64,000 nucleotides of DNA from Spirosoma panaciterrae DSM 21099 (GTDB taxonomy: Bacteria > Bacteroidota > Bacteroidia > Cytophagales > Spirosomataceae). The translations under genes were made by a program, and so were the position numbers. Numbering within the stretch: position 1 is the first letter of the stretch; the number at the start of each line of letters is the position of its first letter. Location of the stretch: contig NZ_KB893239.1 of the NCBI RefSeq assembly GCF_000374025.1, forward strand, positions 186,001 to 250,000, written 5' to 3'. Below are positions 34,704 through 43,924 of the stretch, piece by piece. The notes beneath the pieces were generated by a model. It made no database searches, was not told where the DNA came from, and was given only the letters and a program-made list of their open reading frames with translations.

Positions 34704-35327
34704 TCAGACGCTTTCAAAGACAAATAAATAACTGGTAATCATATCGATAACCAGGTCTTTATGCCGATCAGCAAAGGCATCGAACTCCTTTTCGCTCATG
34801 TGCCAGATTCGGATGTGCATGGCTTTACTGACGAACAGAAACTGAATATTAGCGATGATCATCACCATCAGATGCATGGCTTCGATAGGCCGAATAGTAC
34901 CGAGGGCCACTTCCCGGCGAAGTTGGTCGTCAAATACAGACTGCTGGAATTGCTTCCGGGCCTCTACAGCATTCGCCATCCGCTCAGGATTCCGATGAAT
35001 CTCGTTCATGATAAAAATGCTGAGATTTGGATTATTTTTCATCAGTTGAAAGTCATGTTCAACCAGTTCGGCAATTTTCTCACGTAATCCAATTGGCTTA
35101 TTCAGAATGCAGAACATACCTTCAAAAAACAACTGAATCAGCTCATCGAAAATGCTGATAAACAGCTTTTCCTTACTGCGGAAATAGTAATTGGTCAGGG
35201 CAATGTTGATCCCAGCGGCCTCGGCAATATCGCGCGAGGTAGTACCATCGAATCCTTTCTCCAGAAAAACCCGGCGGGCTGCTTCCCGGATTCGTTCTTC
35301 CGTATTTTTTGATGGGCTGCAATGCAT
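34704..35327 (-). CDS. TetR/AcrR family transcriptional regulator
   Basis: 207 residues. N-terminal DNA-binding domain NTEERIREAARRVFLEKGFD then TTSRDIAEAAGINIALTNYYFRSKEKLF, the classical TetR helix-turn-helix. The C-terminal ligand domain is all-helical with an Ile/Met-rich segment (EAMHLMVMIIANIQFLFV). It should repress its own or a nearby gene and respond to a small hydrophobic ligand. A palindrome TTGTTT-T-AAACAA at 35379-35391, upstream of its start, is a candidate operator. The neighbouring divergent gene is DUF4254. Confidence 0.9.
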   Translation of the reverse strand: MHCSPSKNTEERIREAARRVFLEKGFDGTTSRDIAEAAGINIALTNYYFRSKEKLFISIFDELIQLFFEGMFCILNKPIGLREKIAELVEHDFQLMKNNPNLSIFIMNEIHRNPERMANAVEARKQFQQSVFDDQLRREVALGTIRPIEAMHLMVMIIANIQFLFVSKAMHIRIWHMSEKEFDAFADRHKDLVIDMITSYLFVFESV

Positions 35328-35378
35328 GGACGTAGTCGTTAATTGCTTAATGGAAAGGGCTCAGTTGCATTTTAATTC

Positions 35379-35391
35379 TTGTTTTAAACAA
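35379..35391. promoter_or_regulatory. Candidate TetR operator palindrome
   Basis: TTGTTT and AAACAA, separated by one base, form a perfect dyad 52 bases upstream of the TetR gene start and 137 bases upstream of the DUF4254 gene. TetR-family sites are often dyads of similar arm length. Position and symmetry are seen; binding is inferred. Confidence 0.35.
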
Positions 35392-35502
35392 ACATTTAAA
35401 TTTTCGGGAAAGGTTCATTCTTCGCACTCGACTAGGGACTAATGGTGGATAAGACCGTTAAACGGCCTGGTACGCCTTCGAACCATAACCCACGAAAAGC
35501 TG

Positions 35503-35510
35503 TATCTTTG
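35503..35510 (+). promoter_or_regulatory. Bacteroidota -7 promoter element for the DUF4254 gene
   Basis: TATCTTTG is an exact TAnnTTTG match, 17 bases before the ATG at 35528. The expected start of transcription gives a leader of about ten bases. The -33 position has TTCG rather than TTG. Confidence 0.6.
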
Positions 35511-35527
35511 CAAATGATTATTTGCTT

Positions 35528-36130
35528 ATGAACGCCACTTTTGCTAACGACATTTTTCGCCAGAGTATTCAGGACTATCATCTGACCGATCAGGTCGATA
35601 CGCCTATCAGGAATCCCTATTCATCCAACGACGTCGCCTATTTGCTCTACCAGAAAAACTGGATCGATACCGTCCAATGGCATCTTGAAGACATTATTCG
35701 CAGCCCATCAATAAGCCCCAGCGAGTTAGTAGCTATCAAACGCCGAATCGACCAGTCGAACCAGGACCGTACCGATACTGTAGAATTGATCGATAGCTGG
35801 TTTTCAGACCTTTTCGCCGGCGTCATACCCCAGCCTTCAGCCCGGATGAACTCCGAAACTCCGGCCTGGCTTCTGGATCGCATGTCGATTCTCCAACTGA
35901 AACTTTACCACTTCCGTGAGCAGGTCGACCGTCCCGACGTATCGGACGAGCACCGTCACAAAGCGCAACAAAAACTCGTGGTACTCCTTGAACAGGAACA
36001 GGATCTGGCCCGCTGCTTCGATGAACTACTGGAAGATATTCAGCAGGGTAATCGATACATGAAGGTCTACCGACAAATGAAAATGTACAACGACCCGACG
36101 CTGAACCCCGTTCTTTACGGCCAGGCCTGA
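35528..36130 (+). CDS. DUF4254 protein linked to glycosyltransferase genes
   Basis: 200 residues from the ATG at 35528 (two codons after a TTG that also lies in frame). Mostly helical: NDVAYLLYQKNWIDTVQWHL with HLEDIIRSP, then AIKRRIDQSNQDRTDTVELI and DRMSILQLKLYHFREQVDR. These are the features of DUF4254, a Bacteroidota family of unknown function regularly found beside GT9 heptosyltransferase-like genes. The GT9 gene begins 69 bases after its stop. A role in envelope glycan assembly is inferred from linkage alone. A very short-leader promoter is visible upstream. Confidence 0.82.
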   Translation: MNATFANDIFRQSIQDYHLTDQVDTPIRNPYSSNDVAYLLYQKNWIDTVQWHLEDIIRSPSISPSELVAIKRRIDQSNQDRTDTVELIDSWFSDLFAGVIPQPSARMNSETPAWLLDRMSILQLKLYHFREQVDRPDVSDEHRHKAQQKLVVLLEQEQDLARCFDELLEDIQQGNRYMKVYRQMKMYNDPTLNPVLYGQA

Positions 36131-36199
36131 GTTGTGCAGGATGTATGATATAGGAACCTGCCGCTATCCCATCATCCATCATATACCGTATCTTATCCA

Positions 36200-37252
36200 T
36201 TGAAAAAGAGTCTGCTCCTGCTTCGGTTTTCGGCCATGGGCGATGTAGCCCTATTGGCGCCTGTTGTTCAGGCGTTTGCATTGCGTTACCCTGATGTGGC
36301 TATTACCCTCGTGACCCGACAGAAGTTTGCTGTTTTCTTTTCTCAGTTCCCAAATGTGCGTGTAGTGGGGGCCGATTTCGACGGGCGGCACAAAGGTCTG
36401 AAAGGCCTGGTTCAATTATTTAATGAACTTCGTTCGCTGAGGCCGTTCAATATTCTGGTCGATGCCCACCAGAACTTACGCTCTGGCGTTTTAAAAGCAT
36501 TTTTTCAGCTTATTGGCACATCTTCCGTAACCATCGACAAAGGCCGAGCGGAGAAAAAAGAGCTCACCCGCAAGGAGAATAAAATACGCCGTCAACTGCC
36601 TCATACCGTTGAGCGGTATGCACAGGTTTTCGATAGGGCCGGATTTGCTCTGCAGCCTGCACAACCGTTTCGATTACGGCCAATCGCGACCGTTGACGAG
36701 GAGCTGACCACTTTTTTGAGCCAGCAAACCATTGCCCCTGAAACACGCTGGCTGGGTATTGCTCCTTTCGCTCAACACGAGCAAAAGATGTGGCCATTTG
36801 AACGGGTAGCGCCCTTAATGGAACAGCTCTATACCAATATGCCCGTTACTATTTTTCTGTTTGGAGGTGGCTCACAGGAGCTGGCAAAACTGAAAACTTT
36901 ACAACAGCAGTACCCTCAAGCCATTCTGGTAGCGGGCAAACTCAGCTTAGCGGCTGAACTCATACTCATTCAACGGCTGAACGGGATGCTGTGTATGGAT
37001 TCGGGGAATATGCATCTGGCGGCCTTGAGTGGTATACCTGTACTGTCAATATGGGGTGCTACGCATCCTGATGCAGGTTTTGGCCCCTGGGGGCAGGGGG
37101 ATGAGGCTATTTTACAAGTGCCAACGGATGTACTGGCCTGCCGCCCGTGTTCTGTTTTTGGCAATAAACCCTGCTGGCGTGGCGATTTAGCTTGTCTGCA
37201 TATGATTAGCGTAGACGCCGTGGCTGATCGGGTTCGACACATGCTTGCCTAA
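36200..37252 (+). CDS. Glycosyltransferase family 9 (ADP-heptose:LPS heptosyltransferase-like)
   Basis: 350 residues with a TTG start at 36200; the next codons (KKSLLLLRFSAMGDVALLAP) are the typical GT9 N-terminus, so the TTG is probably the real start. GT-B fold: the acceptor-side KxxLLLRFSAMGD motif at the start, RWLGIAPFAQHEQKMWP at the donor-domain entry, IFLFGGGSQELAKL, and CMDSGNMHLAALSGIPVLSIWGATHP (the D-x-G-x-x-H-x-A-A donor site). A Cys cluster near the end (ACRPCSVFGNKPCWRGDLACL) is common in the family. It likely adds heptose or another sugar to the LPS core. Convergent with a second GT9 gene, 20 bases away. Confidence 0.88.
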   Translation: MKKSLLLLRFSAMGDVALLAPVVQAFALRYPDVAITLVTRQKFAVFFSQFPNVRVVGADFDGRHKGLKGLVQLFNELRSLRPFNILVDAHQNLRSGVLKAFFQLIGTSSVTIDKGRAEKKELTRKENKIRRQLPHTVERYAQVFDRAGFALQPAQPFRLRPIATVDEELTTFLSQQTIAPETRWLGIAPFAQHEQKMWPFERVAPLMEQLYTNMPVTIFLFGGGSQELAKLKTLQQQYPQAILVAGKLSLAAELILIQRLNGMLCMDSGNMHLAALSGIPVLSIWGATHPDAGFGPWGQGDEAILQVPTDVLACRPCSVFGNKPCWRGDLACLHMISVDAVADRVRHMLA

Positions 37253-37272
37253 AATTTCAACGTAGATCTGCC

Positions 37273-38265
37273 TTAAAAATTTTTCTTCGTCCGTAGTTCC
37301 TTTACTTCGAAATCGAACGAGAGGTTATTCATACACTTAAAGTGCTTCATGGGGCAATTACCCGAACTGCCAGTTGTGCAGGGGCGACATCCCAGGCCGA
37401 GTGTTTCCAGCCGAACGTGAGGAGTTTTGTAGGGATAAAATCCAAATTGGGGGGTCGTACTGCCCCAGATCGAATACACTTTTTTTCGAAACGCGGCCGC
37501 TATGTGCATCAACCCCGTATCATGACTGAATACTACCCGCGCCCGCTGAATGAGTGAAGCCGACTGATTCAGATTGTAATGGCCGCAGGCGTTATAAATC
37601 TGCCGATCACCAATTGCCTTTACGATCTGGTCACCAATTTTCCGATCGGCTTTATCCCCCAGAAGAACAATTGGGTAGTTAATTTTCAGGCATAGTTCAA
37701 TCATCCGCAATACCGGCAGTTTGCAGGTTGGGCTCTGTCCGCCGATCGCATAGGCCACAAAGTCGTGCTGATGCGTTTCGGGGAGCCAGTCGATCTCGAC
37801 CTCATCCTTATACGGAATAAAGTAATCCAGTCCCCGACCGTCGTTCTCAACACCCAATGGCAAAACAGTAGCCATGTACCGATCGACAATGTGCTGCTCT
37901 GTCATGGCGTTGATTTTCCAGCGAACGTACAACCATTGCCGGAATGTTTGCTTTTCAACGCTAAAAGACCGGCACCCTACTGCCGCTTTGATCAGGCTGG
38001 TCAGAAACGTGTTTTGCAGGTCGACTATATAATCGAATTGCTCAGCCCGAAGCTCTCGAATCAGCGCGTACAGATTCCCATCGAAATAATGCTGGCCGGT
38101 TAGGTAGGGGTTGTAATCGATGATAGCCCGGTACGGCTGCCTGGTGCAGAAGTGTAGGTCTGCCTGGGCGAGCTGGCGCTTCAGACAACGCACAACGGGA
38201 CTGGTCAGCACAACATCGCCGATTGACGAAAACTGCAAAATCAATATTTTAACCGGGCGAGTCAT
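37273..38265 (-). CDS. Glycosyltransferase family 9 (heptosyltransferase-like)
   Basis: 330 residues. Starts MTRPVKILILQFSSIGDVVL, the GT9 N-terminal signature, with ALIRELRAEQFDYIVDLQNT, VVFSHDTGLMHIAAAFRKKVYSIWGSTTP (the donor-site D-T-G-x-x-H-x-A) and a terminal Cys-rich part (CRPCTTGSSGNCPMKHFKCM). Probable LPS-core or related glycan transferase. It is the second GT9 here, convergent with the first, and the two are clearly divergent in sequence rather than a recent duplication. Confidence 0.88.
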   Translation of the reverse strand: MTRPVKILILQFSSIGDVVLTSPVVRCLKRQLAQADLHFCTRQPYRAIIDYNPYLTGQHYFDGNLYALIRELRAEQFDYIVDLQNTFLTSLIKAAVGCRSFSVEKQTFRQWLYVRWKINAMTEQHIVDRYMATVLPLGVENDGRGLDYFIPYKDEVEIDWLPETHQHDFVAYAIGGQSPTCKLPVLRMIELCLKINYPIVLLGDKADRKIGDQIVKAIGDRQIYNACGHYNLNQSASLIQRARVVFSHDTGLMHIAAAFRKKVYSIWGSTTPQFGFYPYKTPHVRLETLGLGCRPCTTGSSGNCPMKHFKCMNNLSFDFEVKELRTKKNF

Positions 38266-38337
38266 GCTATCGTCATTTGTACAAAAATATCTGATTTCTA
38301 TGAAGTCACCAAACCGATTACTAAGGCAAATATGGGC

Positions 38338-39501
38338 TTAAAATTGCCACCAACGCGGCTGATTAGGGGTTCTATATAGACTATTCTCGCAAACCACGCA
38401 GTTCGAAGGAACGGGGATAATGACGGGCGGATCGGCGTCGGGGGGACCTTGCCCATTGCTTCTGTCAACGTTGATATACTGCTCTACAAGCCCGGTAGCC
38501 CCGAAATAGCCGTACACCATGGTCGTAGGGTCATTGACACAACGCAGGTTACCAGGGGCCGATGCTGGAGCCGGATCGAACAAGCCCCCCGTATTATTCA
38601 CCAATCCACGAACACTCTTCCAGAAATCGTACGCTCCTTTGCTTAACGCCTGCTGCTGTATCTCCAGATAGTACTTACTCTTTGATTTGTAAGGCACACG
38701 CATAATAAACTGCCGGCTGATCGACTGGCCATTGACATTGACATCGGAGGTCACATTGATGCAGTTGTAACATCGGGTAATATCCCAGCAATTTGAGCAA
38801 CAGCCCAATCCGGTTACGGTATTCGTATTGGGTACTTCCCGCTTAAAACAGACGGCTGTGAATTCATAATGTGTCCAGTCCCAGCGATAGAAGTTGCCCG
38901 GCGCTTCTGGGTCTTTCGTATCCAGATACACATTCCATCCCTGGCGTTTTGCCAGACTGCTGCTTCCCGGCTCTACCGTATACTCGTAATATATTTTCTG
39001 GATGGGTGGTGCCGCTACCAATACTTCAGGATCTGATTCGTATTTCTTCCCTGCTTTCGTTTGAATGGTCAATTTATAACTACGGCCTGCTACCCCCTTT
39101 ATCCCATTCGCTGATGTCATGTACACCCCTCCCGAAGCCTGTTCTTTCAGCACTTCCTGATTGCCCTGATTATCCGAAATGGTTACGGTAGCCCCCGTTT
39201 CGAGCAGGTTCAGGCTTTTATAGGAATAATCGGCCGTTCGGGTCAGTTTGACGGAGTAAGGTCCCGGCTGATCCGTAATCTGGCCTTCCACAACAAGCGA
39301 AGCAGGGATACTGACCGCATCGGGCTGAAACTCTGTTACGCAGGAAGCGACAAATAGCAGCCAAAAGAAAGAGTGAAAGAGTGAATGAGTGAATGAGCGA
39401 AGGGCGGACGCGCCAGAAAAAACGATCCGGTAGGTCTTCATGCTTTCGCTCATTCGCTCTTTCAACATCCGTTGCGGCACTCTTTGAAAATATCGTTTCA
39501 T
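38338..39501 (-). CDS. DUF4249 lipoprotein, signal peptide interrupted by a repeat
   Basis: 387 residues from the ATG at 39501, which overlaps the TGA of the upstream TonB receptor (TGATG), so translation is coupled. DUF4249 proteins are Bacteroidota lipoproteins of unknown function that pair with TonB receptors. The body has EFQPDAVSIPASLVVEGQIT, then RTADYSYKSLNLLETGATVT and YKLTIQTKAGKKYESDPEVL, typical of the family, and a Cys-rich middle (LGCCSNCWDITRCYNC). Residues about 12-45 are encoded by the GAGTGAAW palindrome (39366-39467); removing them would leave MKRYFQRVPQR joined to FWLLFVASC, a compact lipoprotein signal with Cys54 as the lipidation site. A later ATG at residue 21 is a possible alternative start. 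Confidence 0.82.
   Translation of the reverse strand: MKRYFQRVPQRMLKERMSESMKTYRIVFSGASALRSFTHSLFHSFFWLLFVASCVTEFQPDAVSIPASLVVEGQITDQPGPYSVKLTRTADYSYKSLNLLETGATVTISDNQGNQEVLKEQASGGVYMTSANGIKGVAGRSYKLTIQTKAGKKYESDPEVLVAAPPIQKIYYEYTVEPGSSSLAKRQGWNVYLDTKDPEAPGNFYRWDWTHYEFTAVCFKREVPNTNTVTGLGCCSNCWDITRCYNCINVTSDVNVNGQSISRQFIMRVPYKSKSKYYLEIQQQALSKGAYDFWKSVRGLVNNTGGLFDPAPASAPGNLRCVNDPTTMVYGYFGATGLVEQYINVDRSNGQGPPDADPPVIIPVPSNCVVCENSLYRTPNQPRWWQF
39366..39467. repeat. GAGTGAAW palindrome with CCTACCGGAT core inside the DUF4249 gene
   Basis: Left arm 39366-39402 is made of GAGTGAAA/T units and the right arm 39443-39466 carries the inverse (CTTTCGCTCATTCGCTCTTT). The central ATCCGGTAGG is the same as in the copy at 13048-13132. 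About 102 bases, a multiple of three, so the reading frame of the host gene is kept. Confidence 0.8.
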
Positions 39502-41912
39502 CAGAATTTGAAATTGTAGGTCAGGGATGGAAACGCCGTACCGAAAATGGACAGTTTATACGCATCAGTCGCTGAAGCCGGGCTTAGCTTATAAAAAATG
39601 GAATATGCATTTTTATGAGCATAAACGTTGTATACCGAAAAAACCCAACTGCTCTGATTCCGCTTTTTCTTTTCGGGGTTTTGCTCAAACGTCATCGAAA
39701 AATCCAGGCGGTGGTAATCGGGTACGCGCTGCTGGTTTCGATCCAGGTAGATCGGGACTTGCGCGCCCCCAATTCGCGAAATCGCTGCGGGCTGCGTAGT
39801 CGGTCGTCCGGTGCTGTACGTAAAATTGAGCGACATACTGAACCAGGTCGTGGGCCTGTGCGTGGCCAGAATATTGATCGTATGCGGCTTATCGTAATTG
39901 GCCGGATACGGATTTCCGTTGTTCACCCGCTCGCTGGCAAAGGGGCTGTTCATCGTCAGAAAGGTACGGGCAAAGGTATAGCTCATAAAGCCCGTCCAAC
40001 GGCCCTTGTTTTTGCGTAACAAGCCTTCCAGCCCATATGCCTGACCGCTTCCCTGCACGATCTGGGTTTCGACAGCCTGCGCGAGTTGAAGTTCGGCCCC
40101 ATCGCGGTAATCGATGGCATTGGTCAGCGTTTTGTAATACACCTCGCCCGATACTTCGAAGGCATTGTCGGGCGTATTCCGAAAATAACCCAGCGACCAT
40201 TGGTCGGCAATGACCGGCTTGGTATACAGATCGCTCAAATGCCAGCGCGACGTAGGTAGGGCGGCCGTCGTATTGGTCACCTGCTGAATATACTGCCGTA
40301 AACGACTGTAGCCCGCTTTTATCGACTTCCCCTCTCCTACCGACCACCGCAGCGCCAGCCGGGGCTCCAGGCCGCCCATGGTGTTGTAGATTTTACCGGC
40401 TTCGTAAGTTTTTGTCGAGGTTACGGCTTCGTCCTGTCGCGGGCCATTTTCCTGGTAGGTCCTTACCGAAGCGGGTCCCCGGTTCAGCAAGGCCGAATAC
40501 CGCAGCCCGGCAATGAGTGATACATCGGTATTCAGTTTCCACTCATCCTGAATATAAGCAGCCAATTCATAGGCCTGCTCCCGGGCAATGTCGATCGGCA
40601 AAATATTGGAGTATGGTCCCGGAATCCGGGTATTGGGCTGGATAGAATAGTCGATGGCACTAATGCCGACCTGCCACTGGTGGGTCTCATTCGGCGTGTA
40701 GGTCAGATCGGATTTGATTTGCCGATGCCATACACCTGATTTTAAATCAAAAGCGTTGGCCGAATCGGGCACCGACAAATCGGCCTTGTAGTGGCTTAAA
40801 ATAACCGATGTAGCCAGGTTTAATTGCCTACTCATGAAGTAATTCCAGCGAACGGAACCCGTCAGTGTCTGGTAATTGAACTTCGTCGATGACGCGTTAA
40901 TCTCCTGACCCGACAGCGAGTCGGAAGCCAGTTTGAACACATCCGTACTGACATAGCCCGTAAAGGTGATCGTATTTTTCTCACTGGGCTGATACTTCAG
41001 CTTGGTAGTTACATCGTAGAAATTGGCCGTGGTTCCGCGCAGATTGGGGGGAGCCAGCTTGAACAGAAAGTCGTTGAACGACGCCCGAACAGCCGCCAGA
41101 AACGACAGTTTATTTTTGACAATTGGCCCCTCAATCCCCAATCGACTTGAAATAAGGCCGATACCACCATTGATGCCCCATTTTTGGGCATCGGGTTCTT
41201 TTATTTTCACATCTAGGACAGACGAAGCCCGACCGCCATACGCAGCCGCGACTCCTCCCCGATTCAGGGTTACGTCGCGTACTACGTCGGGATTGAACAC
41301 AGAGAAAAAGCCCATCAGGTGACCCGAGTTGAAGACCGGCGCATCATCGAACAAAATCAGATTCTGGTCAGTGCTTCCTCCCCGCACGTTGAAACCGGGT
41401 GCCCCTTCGCCCACGGTTGTAACCCCAGGCAGCAACAGCAGACTTCGCACCACATCGACCTCGCCCATCAGGGGGGGAATCCGGCGGATGCTTCGGATGG
41501 TCAATTGCGAAACCCCCATTTCAACCTTACGCACATTACGGTCGGGGGCCTCACTGGTCACAACGACTTCCTCCAGATCTTTGGAGTCGTCTTCCATCAT
41601 CACTTCACGAAAAAGTGTGCTGTTCAGCGTGATCGTATCCTGGCGGGTTCGATAGCCTACGTGCGAAAACCTCAGAATGTATTTCCCAGGGGGAAGTTGT
41701 ACCGTATAGAAACCATCTTTGGCGGTCACATAGCCTTTCGATACATTCAGCACAACAATGTTGGCCCCCTGAATCGGTTTGCCCGTTTTGGCATCCTTCA
41801 CATAACCCGTAGCCGAAAAGGTAGCGGAAGCAGTATTCGTGTTTGGTCTTTGCTGAGCAAAGACTTTGTTGAGTACACAAAAGATAACTACGAGTACAAG
41901 TAATAACCGCAT
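39501..41912 (-). CDS. TonB-dependent receptor partnered with DUF4249
   Basis: 803 residues. Signal peptide MRLLLVLVVIFCVLNKVFAQ; carboxypeptidase-regulatory-like domain (ATGYVKDAKTGKPIQGANIV to about residue 120); plug with PLMGEVDVVRSLLLLPGVTT, GAPGFNVRGGSTDQNLILFD and GGVAAAYGGRASSVLDVKI; then a long barrel ending in LTYNFKF with a terminal aromatic. The receptor-DUF4249 pair is a recurrent Bacteroidota arrangement; the receptor imports an unknown ligand with the lipoprotein as a surface or periplasmic partner, in analogy to SusC/SusD. It has no visible -7 box in the 154 bases upstream. Confidence 0.92.
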   Translation of the reverse strand: MRLLLVLVVIFCVLNKVFAQQRPNTNTASATFSATGYVKDAKTGKPIQGANIVVLNVSKGYVTAKDGFYTVQLPPGKYILRFSHVGYRTRQDTITLNSTLFREVMMEDDSKDLEEVVVTSEAPDRNVRKVEMGVSQLTIRSIRRIPPLMGEVDVVRSLLLLPGVTTVGEGAPGFNVRGGSTDQNLILFDDAPVFNSGHLMGFFSVFNPDVVRDVTLNRGGVAAAYGGRASSVLDVKIKEPDAQKWGINGGIGLISSRLGIEGPIVKNKLSFLAAVRASFNDFLFKLAPPNLRGTTANFYDVTTKLKYQPSEKNTITFTGYVSTDVFKLASDSLSGQEINASSTKFNYQTLTGSVRWNYFMSRQLNLATSVILSHYKADLSVPDSANAFDLKSGVWHRQIKSDLTYTPNETHQWQVGISAIDYSIQPNTRIPGPYSNILPIDIAREQAYELAAYIQDEWKLNTDVSLIAGLRYSALLNRGPASVRTYQENGPRQDEAVTSTKTYEAGKIYNTMGGLEPRLALRWSVGEGKSIKAGYSRLRQYIQQVTNTTAALPTSRWHLSDLYTKPVIADQWSLGYFRNTPDNAFEVSGEVYYKTLTNAIDYRDGAELQLAQAVETQIVQGSGQAYGLEGLLRKNKGRWTGFMSYTFARTFLTMNSPFASERVNNGNPYPANYDKPHTINILATHRPTTWFSMSLNFTYSTGRPTTQPAAISRIGGAQVPIYLDRNQQRVPDYHRLDFSMTFEQNPEKKKRNQSSWVFSVYNVYAHKNAYSIFYKLSPASATDAYKLSIFGTAFPSLTYNFKF

Positions 41913-42066
41913 AGAGCCGGGTTTAGAATGCGCAGGATGTTCCGAAACAGGATTAAACAGGTAATTAAGAATGAAGCCTTGTGGATATAAAGAGCTAATC
42001 CGTTGAATTTACCCACTTTACGGCCTTATTAACTAATAATTAATCCTGAACCATCCGGCTTTTCTC

Positions 42067-43797
42067 CTACTTACGCAGCCGCTCCCGACGCTGTTGCAGG
42101 TAATCGGTCATTTCCTGAAGGGTCAGCGCATTAAAGGTCATGGCTTTGGTTAGGCCACCTTTTCGCCCAACCGCTACGCCATAGTGCATATCCAGCAACC
42201 CGGCCAGGTCATGCGCGTCGGGGTTGATGCTCAACATCACACCTTGTTGCATGGCGTAATCGATCCAGTGCCAGTCGATGTCGAGTCGATACGGGCTGGC
42301 GTTGATTTCGATAACGACATTATGCGCGGCACAGGCATCGATGATGGCCCGGTGGTCGATGGGATACCCTTCGCGGGCAAGTAGCAGACGGCCCGTCGGG
42401 TGGCCCAGAATCGTTGTATACGGATTTTCAATGGCTTTCAGTAGTCGCGTTGTTGCTTTTTCGAGCGACATGGTCAGGGTTTGGTGTACCGAAGCCACCA
42501 CATAATCGAACGTTGCCAGAGTAGCCTCGTCGTAATCCAGGGAGCCATCGCCCAGAATATCGGATTCGATGCCTTTAAAAATGCGAAAATCGGCGCCGAA
42601 ACCGGCATTAAGCTGATCAATTTCAGCTTGCTGCTGCCGAACCCGTTCAGCATCCAGTCCATTGGCATACGAAGCCGTTTTGGAATGATCGGCAATGCCA
42701 AAATACGTCAGCCCCAATTCGCGGCAGTATGCAGCCATATCGGCTACCGATTGCTTGCCATCCGACCAGGTGCTGTGGTTATGCAGTGTACCGCGCAGAT
42801 CATCCCAGGTTACCAGCTCTTCGGTCTGGTGTTTAGCAGCCCAGCGAAAGGCGAAACCATCCTCCCGCATTTCCGGGACAATGTATGGCAAACCGGCACG
42901 GCTGTAGATGGCTTTTTCGATCTCATCCGTTTCTCCCGTTGCCACTTCCGACAAGACGCTGGTATAAGCCACCTGCAACAGCGACGCCCCCCCCACGCCT
43001 ACCTGCTGTAAATGCGATTCGGTGGCGGTTTGAACAAATAACTGTCGGTTCATCTGCTCAGCCGGATACAGGAGTAACTCAACCTGTACATCAAAACCAG
43101 CGAGCTTTCCCCGCCAGATAAAGGGTGACGAGTCTGACTCATTCTGCTCCAGGTTGGGGAGGCTTTTCAGCGTAAGCATGGCCGAAAGTGGGTCGCTGGT
43201 TTGGACAAGCAGTTGTATGGTATCTACCTCCTGGGCTTTCCGACGTACCTGCCCGCTTATTTCGACCCGCTCAAAATGTTGTGTTAACTGGTCGTGCAAT
43301 AGTTTGGCAATCAGGGCTGCTTTGTCCATTCTGACTTTACCCTGTTGCTCCTGCAGAAACTCCAGAGCCGCCAGAATCTTCTCCTGCGTACTGGCTCCGA
43401 AGCCTTTAATTTTGGCAATCTCACCATTTTCGCCCGCCCGTTGCAGGTCGCGTAGGTTATCGATACCCAATTCCCGCCAGAGCGTTCGTACTTTCTTGAC
43501 CCCTAACCCTTTAATCCGAAACATATCCAACACACCTTCCGGGGTTTGAGCCAGTAGTTCGTCGAGTTCGGTCAGGCGGCCTGTTTCGGCAATTTCCCGG
43601 ATTTTCTGAGCGACCGACTTGCCAACCCCCTGCAGTTTGACCAGTTCCTCCACGGGTAAACTGGCTAAATCGGCGGTCGATTTATCAAGGTTAAATGCGG
43701 CTGTCTGGTACGACCGGGTTTTAAACGCGTCGCGGTCATGGAGTTCCATTAAGCGGCCCGTCAGTTCGAGCAGGTCAACGATTTCGGAATTAGTCAT
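42067..43797 (-). CDS. polX: PolX-PHP protein with degenerate polymerase active site
   Basis: 576 residues, the normal length for bacterial PolX. N-terminal 8-kDa and helix-hairpin-helix part (about 1-110: LQGVGKSVAQKIREIAETG and FRIKGLGVKKVRTLWRELG). In the nucleotidyltransferase part the motif is ISGQVRRKAQEVDTIQLL where active PolX has GSxRR...GDID: the second Asp is Ile, and the third carboxylate appears as Glu (DVQVELLL). The C-terminal PHP domain (about 335-576) looks intact: GTLHNHSTWSDGKQSV, YFGIADHSKT, GIESDIL, VVASVHQTL, ILGHPTGRLL, EINASPYRLDIDW and INPDAHD. It is therefore more likely a PHP-type 3'-5' exonuclease or AP-site nuclease in repair than a polymerase. Confidence 0.88.
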   Translation of the reverse strand: MTNSEIVDLLELTGRLMELHDRDAFKTRSYQTAAFNLDKSTADLASLPVEELVKLQGVGKSVAQKIREIAETGRLTELDELLAQTPEGVLDMFRIKGLGVKKVRTLWRELGIDNLRDLQRAGENGEIAKIKGFGASTQEKILAALEFLQEQQGKVRMDKAALIAKLLHDQLTQHFERVEISGQVRRKAQEVDTIQLLVQTSDPLSAMLTLKSLPNLEQNESDSSPFIWRGKLAGFDVQVELLLYPAEQMNRQLFVQTATESHLQQVGVGGASLLQVAYTSVLSEVATGETDEIEKAIYSRAGLPYIVPEMREDGFAFRWAAKHQTEELVTWDDLRGTLHNHSTWSDGKQSVADMAAYCRELGLTYFGIADHSKTASYANGLDAERVRQQQAEIDQLNAGFGADFRIFKGIESDILGDGSLDYDEATLATFDYVVASVHQTLTMSLEKATTRLLKAIENPYTTILGHPTGRLLLAREGYPIDHRAIIDACAAHNVVIEINASPYRLDIDWHWIDYAMQQGVMLSINPDAHDLAGLLDMHYGVAVGRKGGLTKAMTFNALTLQEMTDYLQQRRERLRK

Positions 43798-43869
43798 ACA
43801 AAAAGGGGAATTTACTCCGCAATTTAGGCAATCGGTCAGATTTCAGTCGTGATTCGCCATCGACTAGTC

Positions 43870-43877
43870 TACCTTTA
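43870..43877 (+). promoter_or_regulatory. Weak -7 element for the 2TM gene
   Basis: TACCTTTA matches TAnnTTTG at seven of eight positions, 48 bases upstream of the ATG at 43925. No TTG at -33. A similar weak element (TACCTTTA at 63613-63620) precedes the cupin gene. Confidence 0.3.
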
Positions 43878-43924
43878 GTTCATCAAAACCAATTAACCGA
43901 TTCAACCTTAGATTATTGACACGT

